The notes under the pieces are model-generated. The model saw nothing but the letters and a program-made list of their open reading frames with translations, was not told the DNA's origin and did not search any database. The position numbers were made by a program, and so were the translations under genes. This document shows, in pieces, positions 1 to 5,836 of a stretch of 12,731 bases of DNA. This stretch comes from Propionibacteriaceae bacterium (lineage in GTDB: Bacteria > Actinomycetota > Actinomycetes > Propionibacteriales > Propionibacteriaceae): the NCBI GenBank assembly GCA_030450535.1, contig JAKDIK010000041.1:1-12731 (forward strand), in the 5' to 3' direction. Position 1 is the stretch's first letter. Each line of letters begins with the position of its first letter.

Positions 1-861
1 GCGGGACGCCAGCGTCACGGTGTCGCCCACGCGCGACTGGCGGACGTCCTTCACCCCCGTGATCAGGTACCCCACCTCGCCAACACCCAGCCCGGACGCC
101 GGCAGCGGCTCGGGGCTGATGACGCCCAGCTCAAGCACCTCGTGGGTGGCCTTGGTGCTCATCATGAGAATGCGGTCGCGGTGGGCCAGCGAGCCGTCCA
201 CCACCCGCACGTAGGTGACGACGCCGCGGTAGGTGTCGTAGACCGAGTCGAAGATGAGGGCCCGGGCGGGGGCGTCCGGGTCGCCGGTCGGCGGCGGGAC
301 GGTCGCCACGATGTTGTCCAGCAGTTCGGCGACGCCCTCACCCGTCTTGCCCGACACGCGGAACACGTCGGCGACGTCGCAGCCCACCAGGTTCGCGATC
401 TCCTCGGCGTACTTCTCCGGCTGCGCGCTCGGCAGGTCGATCTTGTTGAGCACCGGGATGATGTGCAGATCCGCACCCATCGCCAGATAGAGGTTCGCCA
501 GCGTCTGGGCCTCGATGCCCTGCGCGGCGTCCACGAGCAGGATGGCGCCCTCGCACGCCTCCAGCGACCGCGACACCTCGTAGGTGAAGTCGACGTGGCC
601 GGGGGTGTCGATCATGTTGAGCACGTAGTCGGTGCCGTCGACGGCCCACGGCATCCGGACCGCCTGGCTCTTGATCGTGATGCCGCGCTCGCGTTCGATG
701 TCCATCCGGTCGAGGTACTGCGCGCGCATCGACCTCTCGTCCACCACCCCGGTGAGCTGCAGCATGCGGTCGGCAAGCGTGGACTTGCCGTGGTCGATGT
801 GCGCGATGATGCAGAAGTTGCGCAGGATCGGGTTCGGCGTGGCTCCGGGCTGCGGGCTCAT
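1..861 (-). CDS. lepA: Elongation factor 4 (LepA), N-terminal 287 residues, cut by window edge
   Basis: LepA is a ribosome-associated translational GTPase of the cytoplasm that acts on elongating or initiating ribosomes and can back-translocate them. Reading the minus strand from the ATG at 861 gives an uninterrupted frame to the window edge. The GTPase motifs are in order: P-loop AHIDHGKST (residues 20-28), switch I GIT (60-62), DTPGH (85-89) and NKID (139-142). A domain II beta-barrel follows, with RGVVTYVRVVDG near residue 215. This is about 287 of the roughly 600 residues usual for the family, so the C-terminal half is missing only because of the window edge. AGGAGAGG lies 8 bases upstream of the ATG, which supports this start. 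It lies downstream of rpsT on the same strand, but a strong hairpin separates them, so lepA may need readthrough or its own promoter; I saw no clear promoter in 862-958. Confidence 0.97.
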   Translation of the reverse strand, partial: MSPQPGATPNPILRNFCIIAHIDHGKSTLADRMLQLTGVVDERSMRAQYLDRMDIERERGITIKSQAVRMPWAVDGTDYVLNMIDTPGHVDFTYEVSRSLEACEGAILLVDAAQGIEAQTLANLYLAMGADLHIIPVLNKIDLPSAQPEKYAEEIANLVGCDVADVFRVSGKTGEGVAELLDNIVATVPPPTGDPDAPARALIFDSVYDTYRGVVTYVRVVDGSLAHRDRILMMSTKATHEVLELGVISPEPLPASGLGVGEVGYLITGVKDVRQSRVGDTVTLASR

Positions 862-958
862 GCTTTGCCTCTCCTCGTGATGGTCAGGCGTGACGCCCGG
901 GCTGGATCAACGTGTGCAACCGCGCGCCCTTGACGCCGTCGGTGGGCGGGGACAACAC

Positions 959-992
959 GACGCCGCCCCGACCGGTGAGTCGGAGCGACGTC
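959..992 (-). terminator. rpsT terminator hairpin (14-bp stem)
   Basis: On the minus strand GACGTCGCTCCGAC and GTCGGGGCGGCGTC pair over all 14 positions (two G-T wobbles) around a 6-base loop. The hairpin begins 12 bases after the rpsT stop. It is followed by GTGTTGT rather than a true U-run, as is common in high-GC actinobacteria. The rest of the rpsT-lepA gap (862-958) holds the lepA ribosome binding site and nothing else I can name. Confidence 0.75.
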
Positions 993-1004
993 AGTGAGCT
1001 GCGA

Positions 1005-1265
1005 TCAGAGCGAGGCGGCCGCAGAGGCGATGGCCGACTTGCGGTTCGCCGCCTGGTTCTTGTGGATGACGCCCTTGCTGGCCGCCTTGTCGAGCTGGCG
1101 GCAGGCCACCTTCGCGTACTCCTGCGCCTTCTCGACGTCACCGGCGGCAGCAGCCTCGCGGAACTTGCGCGTGTGCGTCTTGAGGGCCGACTTCACGGCC
1201 TTGTTGCGAAGCCGCGCCTTCTCGTTCGTGAGGATGCGCTTCTTCTGGGACTTGATGTTCGCCAC
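1005..1265 (-). CDS. rpsT: 30S ribosomal protein S20
   Basis: S20 is a small basic protein that binds 16S rRNA early in 30S subunit assembly. The 86-residue product has the family's hallmark N-terminus (ANIKSQKKRI, residues 2-11), is lysine- and arginine-rich throughout, and carries the conserved region around HKNQAANRKSA near the end. The length fits the family (about 85-90). I place the start at the GTG at 1265 because the family begins M-A-N-I-K; the longer in-frame ATG at 1310 would add 15 unconserved residues and lie inside the hairpin region at the mRNA 5' end. AAGG lies about 9 bases upstream. The gene is on the same strand as holA and lepA but seems to be its own transcription unit, with a promoter at 1328-1357 and a terminator at 959-992. 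Confidence 0.97.
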   Translation of the reverse strand: MANIKSQKKRILTNEKARLRNKAVKSALKTHTRKFREAAAAGDVEKAQEYAKVACRQLDKAASKGVIHKNQAANRKSAIASAAASL

Positions 1266-1302
1266 AGGGCTTGCCTTCGTCTTAGCTGAATGGTCGAGGG
1301 GT

Positions 1303-1319
1303 GCGCCCACAACGGGCGC
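1303..1319 (-). other. Hairpin at the predicted 5' end of rpsT mRNA
   Basis: GCGCCC and GGGCGC form a perfect 6-bp stem with a 5-base loop on the minus strand. With the -10 box at 1328-1333, transcription should start near 1321, so the hairpin would cover about positions +2 to +18 of the leader. It could stabilise the message, take part in S20 autoregulation, or help end the holA transcript. Only the pairing is seen; the role is inferred. Confidence 0.5.
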
Positions 1320-1327
1320 GATTGAAC

Positions 1328-1357
1328 AGCCTACCAGCGGTGCCGAGGGGCGCCCAA
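1328..1357 (-). promoter_or_regulatory. Probable rpsT promoter
   Basis: On the minus strand TTGGGC (-35, 1352-1357) and TAGGCT (-10, 1328-1333) are 18 bases apart. The -10 fits TANNNT, and TAGGCTG recurs before two other genes in the window (2408 and 6571). It begins just after the holA stop and would give a 5' leader of about 56 bases. Confidence 0.5.
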
Positions 1358-1358
1358 A

Positions 1359-2366
1359 TCAGCGGCCCATGCCCGACTCCGGGCGCCGGCCGCGCTGCTC
1401 GGCGACGCCGATCACGAGCTGCTCCAAGGCGAACGCGGGATCGGATTGCGCCCCCTTGACCGCCGCGTCCGCCCGCGCGACGAACTGCAGCGCCGTGGCG
1501 AGCCCGCGGGGCGTCCACTCGCGAGCGTGCCGGGCGACGTCCTTCACCTTCCAGGGTGGGACGCCGATCCGCTGGGCCACCTCCTGGTCGCGCAGCCGGG
1601 CGCCCGCCAGATCGCTGTAGCGCCCCTGGCTGCGCAGCGAGGACGCCAGCGCGCTGGTCACGAGCACCGGCGGCACCCCCGTCTCCAGCGCCCACCGCAG
1701 GGCGCCGAGGGCCTCGTTGCGGCGTCCGGACATCACGTGGTCGGCCACCGTGAAGCTCGTGATGTCGGCGCGCCCCGCGAAGTAGCGGCGCACATCGGCT
1801 TCGCTGATGTGGCGGTCGTCCGCGTCCGCGACGAGCTGTCGGACGGCCCCCGCCACGGCCCGCGCGTCGCCGCCGACAGCCTCGACGAGCACGATCGCCG
1901 TCGGCGTCTCGAGCCGCGCGCCCAGCAGACTGGCCTCGGCCACGGCGAACTGCGGCAGTTCCCACACCTTGATCGTGGGGCAGTCGCGGGTGGGCACCTT
2001 GGCCTTTTTCAGCCGGTCCAGCAGCCCTTTGCCCTTGGTGCCGCCCGGGTGCACCAGCACCAGGACGAGGTCGTCGCTGCGCTGGGTCGCGAAGGAGGCG
2101 ACGTCGTCGAACAGGTCCTGCGGAAGATCGGCGAGCTCCGTCACGACCACGATCGTGTCGCTGGCGAAGAGCGATCCACCGGTCACCTCGGCCAGTCTGC
2201 CGGCGTCCAGCTCGCTCGCCGACAGCCGGTTCACCGACGCACCGGGGCGCTCGATGAGCGCCTGGCGAACCAGCTCGTCCACTGCCCGCTCGGCCAGCAG
2301 CGACTCCGGCCCGGCGACCAGCACCACGCGCCCGAACAGCCCCTCGATCTCCACGAACCCCAGCAT
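1359..2366 (-). CDS. holA: DNA polymerase III subunit delta
   Basis: The delta subunit is part of the clamp-loader complex and opens the beta sliding clamp for loading at primed DNA. The 335-residue product starts with the family's first strand and degenerate P-loop region (RVVLVAGPESLLAERAVDEL, residues 13-32). It continues through the AAA+-like region (VVVTELADLP; LVLVHPGGTKGKGLLDRLKK) and ends with the helical collar domain (ALEQLVIGVAEQRG). The length matches the usual 320-340. The frame is open far upstream, so the start is chosen by family length: ATG at 2366, which has no clear Shine-Dalgarno site. GTG at 2384 or GTG at 2354 are alternatives. It is divergent from the gene at 2463, with an 18-bp inverted repeat just upstream. 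No competence genes (comEC/comEA), which often precede holA, are next to it here. Confidence 0.93.
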   Translation of the reverse strand: MLGFVEIEGLFGRVVLVAGPESLLAERAVDELVRQALIERPGASVNRLSASELDAGRLAEVTGGSLFASDTIVVVTELADLPQDLFDDVASFATQRSDDLVLVLVHPGGTKGKGLLDRLKKAKVPTRDCPTIKVWELPQFAVAEASLLGARLETPTAIVLVEAVGGDARAVAGAVRQLVADADDRHISEADVRRYFAGRADITSFTVADHVMSGRRNEALGALRWALETGVPPVLVTSALASSLRSQGRYSDLAGARLRDQEVAQRIGVPPWKVKDVARHAREWTPRGLATALQFVARADAAVKGAQSDPAFALEQLVIGVAEQRGRRPESGMGR

Positions 2367-2378
2367 GCCAGCCGGTCC

Positions 2379-2396
2379 CGACACTTTTTCGTGTCG
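2379..2396. repeat. Small inverted repeat between holA and the divergent gene
   Basis: CGACAC and GTGTCG are perfect 6-bp arms around a TTTTTC centre, which stands out as AT-rich in this DNA. If the -10 at 2408-2413 is right, the repeat covers about -41 to -24 of the plus-strand promoter. It overlaps the possible GTG start of holA at 2384. It could be an operator or a leader hairpin. Confidence 0.4.
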
Positions 2397-2407
2397 AAGG
2401 CCGTGGA

Positions 2408-2413
2408 TAGGCT
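2408..2413 (+). promoter_or_regulatory. Candidate -10 box for the gene at 2463
   Basis: TAGGCT fits TANNNT and is part of TAGGCTGGCC, the same 10-mer that carries the -10 box before 6583. It predicts transcription from about 2420 and a leader of about 43 bases with AGAAGGAG just before ATG 2463. No good -35 hexamer is visible. Confidence 0.4.
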
Positions 2414-2462
2414 GGCCATGCCGATCGACACCCGAGCCGTTCGGCGTGCAGAAGGAGCACCC

Positions 2463-3053
2463 ATGGCCAGCAAGGACGACATCGCCCGCATCGCCGACGA
2501 GAACGGCCTGAGCCCGGACGCGGTCGCCGAGCTCGACCACGCCCTGGGCCGCGGCAACCGCACCCAGGCACAGTTCAGTCACCCCGATCTCGGGGGTTCC
2601 GGTCAGTGGATGGCCGGGGGCATGACCCAGGTCGGCGACATGTTCAACAACGGGCTCAAGGCCAAGGTGGACGCCGCGTGCTCGGCACTGGCGTCGCTCG
2701 ACGGCTCGGCCGACGACGCGGACGATGCGGACGATGCCCGGGATGCGGACGACTCGGGCGATGCCGGCGATTCGGATGGCCGGGACACGGGCGGCGACCG
2801 GGCTTCCGGCTCGGACTGGTGGCCGGACGATCTCGGCAGCCCGTCGTCCAGCGGCGGGCAGAACGACTCCGCGTACGCGGTGTTCCCCGACGCGCAGCGG
2901 CTGGCCGTGAAGGCAGGCGACGAGGTGAAGGTTTACGACACCGGCGAGCACCACATCACGGGCGTCTCGCAGCAGCAGGGCTCGATCGAGGACACGACGT
3001 TCTCGACCTCGGACGGCGGCACGATCCGGGCGGGCGACCTCGACGAGGTCTGA
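2463..3053 (+). CDS. Conserved protein of unknown function with acidic linker
   Basis: This 196-residue cytoplasmic protein has no signal peptide or membrane segment. It has three parts. Residues 1-78 contain the motif QFSHPDLGG (38-45) followed by GQWMAGGM...GDMFNNGLK (48-66). Residues 83-108 are an aspartate-rich linker (DDADDADDARDADDSGD). Residues 118-196 start SDWWP and contain SSSGGQNDSAYAVFPDAQRLAV and VYDTGEHHITGVSQQQG. From memory the two flanking blocks resemble a widespread family often labelled as SHOCT-domain or hypothetical proteins, function unknown; I could not check this. The start at 2463 follows AGAAGGAG with 5 bases between. An in-frame ATG at 2418 would add 15 residues and lies only 4 bases after a -10 box. 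The gene ends before a strong palindrome that probably terminates it. Confidence 0.85.
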   Translation: MASKDDIARIADENGLSPDAVAELDHALGRGNRTQAQFSHPDLGGSGQWMAGGMTQVGDMFNNGLKAKVDAACSALASLDGSADDADDADDARDADDSGDAGDSDGRDTGGDRASGSDWWPDDLGSPSSSGGQNDSAYAVFPDAQRLAVKAGDEVKVYDTGEHHITGVSQQQGSIEDTTFSTSDGGTIRAGDLDEV

Positions 3054-3077
3054 CCGGCGCAAAATCACCAGCAGGCC

Positions 3078-3113
3078 GAGGACCCGTCAGCGCGGCCGCG
3101 CTGACGGGACCTC
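3078..3113. terminator. 26-bp perfect palindrome extended to a 36-bp hairpin
   Basis: CCCGTCAGCGCGG (3083-3095) is followed directly by its exact reverse complement (3096-3108). After one A-A mismatch the pairing continues for four more base pairs to 3078 and 3113. There is no U-run. The position, 25 bases after the stop at 3053, suits a terminator for the 2463 gene, but it also abuts the next promoter (-10 at 3120-3125), so a regulatory binding site is possible. Confidence 0.6.
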
Positions 3114-3115
3114 CG

Positions 3116-3148
3116 CTGCTAGCATGGCGGGTAAACGCATTCCCACCG
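3116..3148 (+). promoter_or_regulatory. Promoter and LacI-type operator of the Gfo/Idh/MocA-DUF6807 gene
   Basis: CTGCTAGCATG (3116-3126) contains a TANNNT -10 box, TAGCAT at 3120-3125. GGGTAAACGCATTCCC (3129-3144) then resembles LacI/GalR-family operators: imperfect dyad, central CG, GTAAACG half. The element ends TTCCCACCG at 3148, and GGAGG precedes the ATG at 3159. The operator would cover the predicted start of transcription, which suits repression. The same arrangement occurs at 7140-7170. Confidence 0.6.
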
Positions 3149-3158
3149 GAGGTCATCG

Positions 3159-5147
3159 ATGTCCCCGCTCCCCATCGCCCAGGTCGGAGTCCGCGGCTTC
3201 GGCCGCATCCACCTGGAGCGGATCGCCCGCCTGACCGAGCTCGGCCGCGTCGAACTGATCGCCACCGCCGATCCCGGTGGCCCACTCGAGGGCAGCGAGC
3301 TGCCGTGGTATCCGACGCTGACCGAGCTGCTCGCCCAGCACTCCCCCACCATCGCCAGCCTCGCGACGCCGATCGGCACGCATGCCGCCCTGGCGACCGA
3401 GGCCATGGTGGCCGGGGCCCACGTGATGCTGGAGAAGCCGCCCGTCGCGTCCCTCACTGAATTCTGGCAACTCCTGCGCGCCTGCAAGGAGAACCAGCGC
3501 GTGGTTCAGATCGGCTTCCAGAGCCTCGGCTCGGCCGGCGTCGCCCGCATGCGGGAGTTGCTGGGTGACGGCACTCTCGGCGAGGTGGGCTCGATCGCCG
3601 TGCGGGGCGCGTGGGTGCGCAGCCGCGCCTACTACGCCCGCTCCCCCTGGGCGGGCAAGCGCACGGTTGACGGCCGGCGCATCGCCGACGGGGTGGTCAC
3701 CAACCCCCTGGCCCACTCGATCGCGACGGCGTTGGTCATCGCGGACGCCACCCGCCTCGACGACATCGTGGCCATCACCACCGAGATGTACCACGCGCAC
3801 GCCATCGACGCCGACGACACCTCGTTCGTCCGGCTCGACCTGGCCGAGGCCCCGCCCATTTGCGCCGCGCTCACGCTGTGCGCGACCGAGCAGGTGGAGC
3901 CGACGATCACCCTCGTCGGCTCGCGCGGCACCGCGCGGTACTCCTACACGACCGACGAGCTGTGGCTGAGCGTCGACGGCGAGGAGACCTACGAGACCTT
4001 CGAGCGCACCGACCTGCTGGAGAACCTCGTCGACCACCTCGAATCCGGTGCCGAGCTGCTCGTGCCGCTGGCCGACACGGTCGGGTTCATGTGCGTGCTC
4101 GAGGCCACCCAGGATCGACCCGCTCCCGTCCAGATCCACGACGACCAGATCACGTGGGTGGGCGAGGGCGCCGAGGGCCACCCCGTCCTCACCGACATCG
4201 AGCACTGGCTCGACGAGAGCCTGGCCCGTGGCGTCGGCTTCGCGGAGGCCGGCGCGCCGTGGGGCAACCCGGAGGCCGTCGCCGTCTGGCGGCACCGCAC
4301 GAACCTCACCGAGCTACGGCTGGGCGACGCCGTCGTCGCCGAGTACGCCGACGGCTCCGACATCATGGATCTGTCCTCGCCGCGGCCCTACCTGCACCCC
4401 ATCCGGACGCTCGCCGGCGTCATCGTCAGCGACACCCACCCCGCTGATCACGACTGGCACTGCGGGCTCTCGCTCACGATGCAGGATGTCAACGGCGTCA
4501 ACTTCTGGGGTGGCCGCACCTACGTCCGCGACCGCGGCTACGCGTGGCTCGGCGACCAGGGCCGTATTCAGCACCGCGGATGGGTGGCCCAAGAACCCGG
4601 CCTGCTCCGCGAGGAGCTGGCGTGGGTCGGCCCGGTCCTGAGGCCCCGGGAGCACCCCATCGATCCGGTCGAGGTGCGCGAGACCCGCGAGCTGGCGTGG
4701 TCGCAAGTCGACGACGCCACGTGGGTGCTGGACGCCGACCTGAGCCTGGAGGCCGTCACGCCGGACGCCATCCGCCTCGGCGGACCCGGCACCAACGGCC
4801 GCACCGACGCCGGTTACGGGGGCTGGCAGCTCCGGCTGCGCCCCTCGGACGCCGTGCGCGTCACGAGCCCGCTGGGCGAAGGCGTCGAGGCGGTCTACGG
4901 AGAGGCTGCGCCGTGGGTGGCCTGGAGGTCGAGGTTCGGGGGCCGGCCGGTGACCCTCGTGATGGCGCACGCCGACCTGCAGGGCGCCGTCTCTGATCGC
5001 TGGTTCGTCCGCGCCGGCGGGTTCGACTCCATCGGCACCGCGCTGGCCTGGTCCGAGGAGCTCACCCTGCCCGTGCGGCGTCGCTACCGGCTGGTCGTCG
5101 CGGACGGACACCTCACCGACGAGGCCGTCGAGGCGCTCCTGCCCTGA
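3159..5147 (+). CDS. Gfo/Idh/MocA-family oxidoreductase fused to a DUF6807 (PmoA-like) domain
   Basis: The 662-residue cytoplasmic protein has two parts. Residues 1-375 form a Gfo/Idh/MocA dehydrogenase. Its Rossmann turn is VGVRGFGRIH (9-18), the EKP motif is at 92-94 with the probable catalytic lysine K93, and H186 lies in NPLAHSIATAL. Such enzymes oxidise or reduce sugars and cyclitols with NAD(P). The usual DxxxH aspartate before H186 is replaced by N182. Residues about 400-660 match DUF6807, once labelled methane oxygenase PmoA: RPYLHPIRTLAG (409-420), PADHDWHCGLSL (428-439), and DVNGVNFWGG (443-452). That domain has no proven function and is unlikely to be a true methane monooxygenase subunit. 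GGAGG 7 bases before ATG 3159 fixes the start. It is a single-gene unit whose promoter/operator matches that of the eda operon, suggesting a role in the same carbohydrate pathway. Confidence 0.88.
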   Translation: MSPLPIAQVGVRGFGRIHLERIARLTELGRVELIATADPGGPLEGSELPWYPTLTELLAQHSPTIASLATPIGTHAALATEAMVAGAHVMLEKPPVASLTEFWQLLRACKENQRVVQIGFQSLGSAGVARMRELLGDGTLGEVGSIAVRGAWVRSRAYYARSPWAGKRTVDGRRIADGVVTNPLAHSIATALVIADATRLDDIVAITTEMYHAHAIDADDTSFVRLDLAEAPPICAALTLCATEQVEPTITLVGSRGTARYSYTTDELWLSVDGEETYETFERTDLLENLVDHLESGAELLVPLADTVGFMCVLEATQDRPAPVQIHDDQITWVGEGAEGHPVLTDIEHWLDESLARGVGFAEAGAPWGNPEAVAVWRHRTNLTELRLGDAVVAEYADGSDIMDLSSPRPYLHPIRTLAGVIVSDTHPADHDWHCGLSLTMQDVNGVNFWGGRTYVRDRGYAWLGDQGRIQHRGWVAQEPGLLREELAWVGPVLRPREHPIDPVEVRETRELAWSQVDDATWVLDADLSLEAVTPDAIRLGGPGTNGRTDAGYGGWQLRLRPSDAVRVTSPLGEGVEAVYGEAAPWVAWRSRFGGRPVTLVMAHADLQGAVSDRWFVRAGGFDSIGTALAWSEELTLPVRRRYRLVVADGHLTDEAVEALLP

Positions 5148-5154
5148 CGGGCCG

Positions 5155-5175
5155 GTCGGCGGCTGCGCCGCCGGT
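5155..5175. terminator. Bidirectional terminator between convergent genes
   Basis: CGGCGGC (5157-5163) pairs with GCCGCCG (5167-5173) around a TGC loop, with two more wobble pairs outside. It lies 8 bases after the stop at 5147 and 9 bases from the end of the convergent tetR-type gene, so it can serve both. There is no U-run on either strand. Confidence 0.55.
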
Positions 5176-5183
5176 GCCGGGGT

Positions 5184-5747
5184 TCAGGTGTGGACCGCCC
5201 CATCGAGCAGGGCGCGGAGGGCGCTCTCGAGCTCCTGCGGCTCCGGCGGGTCGGTGTCCGCAGCCAGGGCTTCGATCCCGGCCACGAGCACCTCTACCCT
5301 CAACCGCAGCTCACCGACGGGAAGGTCGTCCCGAACACGCCCCGCCTCGCGCTCGATCTCGAGCACCCGCGTGAGCATCGCGCGGCGCTTGGCGGCCTGC
5401 TCGGCCAGCGCGCGGCTGACGCGCGGCAGCGACGCGAGCGTCGACACCTCCCGGACGAAGCCGGGCCCCAGCGGATCGGCCGCCTCAGCCAACACGCCGG
5501 CGAGCACCTCGGCGAGGGTGGAGTGTTCGGCGGGTGGGTCGCTCTCGCCGAGGATCGCGAGCAGCAGTTCCTCCTTGGTGGCGAAGTAGTGAAAAAAGGT
5601 GCCGCTGGAGACGCCTGCGCGGCGGCAGATCTCGGCCGTCGTGGCACGGGCGTAGCCCAGGGAAGCGATGGCCTCGAAGCCCGCTCTGATCAGCGCGTCG
5701 CGATTCCCGGCACCGCGACGCCGGGTCGGCGCATCCGTACGTCCCAC
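5184..5747 (-). CDS. TetR/AcrR-family transcriptional regulator
   Basis: This 187-residue protein (GTG start) has a typical TetR N-terminal helix-turn-helix: RDALIRAGFEAIASLGYARATTAEICRRAGVSSGTFFHYFATKEELLLAIL, about residues 16-66, including the signature GVSSGTFFHYF. The helical C-terminal half (70-187) would bind a ligand and dimerise; it is too variable to name the ligand. The frame is open far upstream. I chose GTG 5747 because TATGAT (5754-5759, minus strand) ends exactly 6 bases before it, as for a leaderless mRNA, and because it gives a normal family length. GTG 5783 would lie inside the operator. It is divergent from the CPBP protease gene; the two tandem inverted repeats between them are probably its own operator, suggesting autoregulation and control of the neighbour. 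Confidence 0.92.
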   Translation of the reverse strand: MGRTDAPTRRRGAGNRDALIRAGFEAIASLGYARATTAEICRRAGVSSGTFFHYFATKEELLLAILGESDPPAEHSTLAEVLAGVLAEAADPLGPGFVREVSTLASLPRVSRALAEQAAKRRAMLTRVLEIEREAGRVRDDLPVGELRLRVEVLVAGIEALAADTDPPEPQELESALRALLDGAVHT

Positions 5748-5753
5748 GACCGC

Positions 5754-5759
5754 ATCATA
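5754..5759 (-). promoter_or_regulatory. -10 box for leaderless tetR-type gene
   Basis: On the minus strand TATGAT is followed by 6 bases and then GTG at 5747, so transcription would begin at the start codon. There is no Shine-Dalgarno site, which agrees. The -35 region would fall inside the repeats at 5773-5786. Confidence 0.5.
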
Positions 5760-5772
5760 TAGTGCGTGCTCT

Positions 5773-5800
5773 AGAGTATTCACTCTAGAGTATGTACTCT
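5773..5800. promoter_or_regulatory. Tandem TetR-type operator, two 14-bp inverted repeats
   Basis: AGAGTATTCACTCT (5773-5786) is followed with no gap by AGAGTATGTACTCT (5787-5800). Each is an inverted repeat (arms AGAGT/ACTCT; the second extends to AGAGTA/TACTCT). A degenerate third unit, matching 8 of 14 positions, lies at 5759-5772 over the tetR -10 box. TAGAGT and TACTCT on the plus strand could be -10 boxes for the gene at 5837. The sites thus overlap both divergent promoters. Confidence 0.7.
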
Positions 5801-5836
5801 GGTCGTGTCCGTCAGCCGTCGAGGAGGAACGAGCCG

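Noticed and set aside
1446..3053. Long plus-strand open frame over holA ending with the acidic-linker gene
   Set aside because: The part before 2418 is antisense to holA, is arginine-rich and shows no family motif. Only the last 196 codons look like a real protein.
3153..4295. 380-codon minus-strand open frame antisense to the dehydrogenase fusion
   Set aside because: It is a typical high-GC shadow frame of a gene with clear domains, with no recognisable motif or binding site.
3159..5147. DUF6807 domain as a true methane monooxygenase subunit
   Set aside because: No membrane segments, no other pmo genes, and the name PmoA for this family is a labelling artefact as far as I know.
5591..5596. 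A6/T6 run in the TetR gene as a frameshift or phase-variation site
   Set aside because: It encodes the conserved FF of the HTH signature in frame, and the protein is intact on both sides.
5792..5836. Earlier ATG for the CPBP protease
   Set aside because: It lies inside the tandem operator with no ribosome binding site; ATG 5837 has GAGGAGG.
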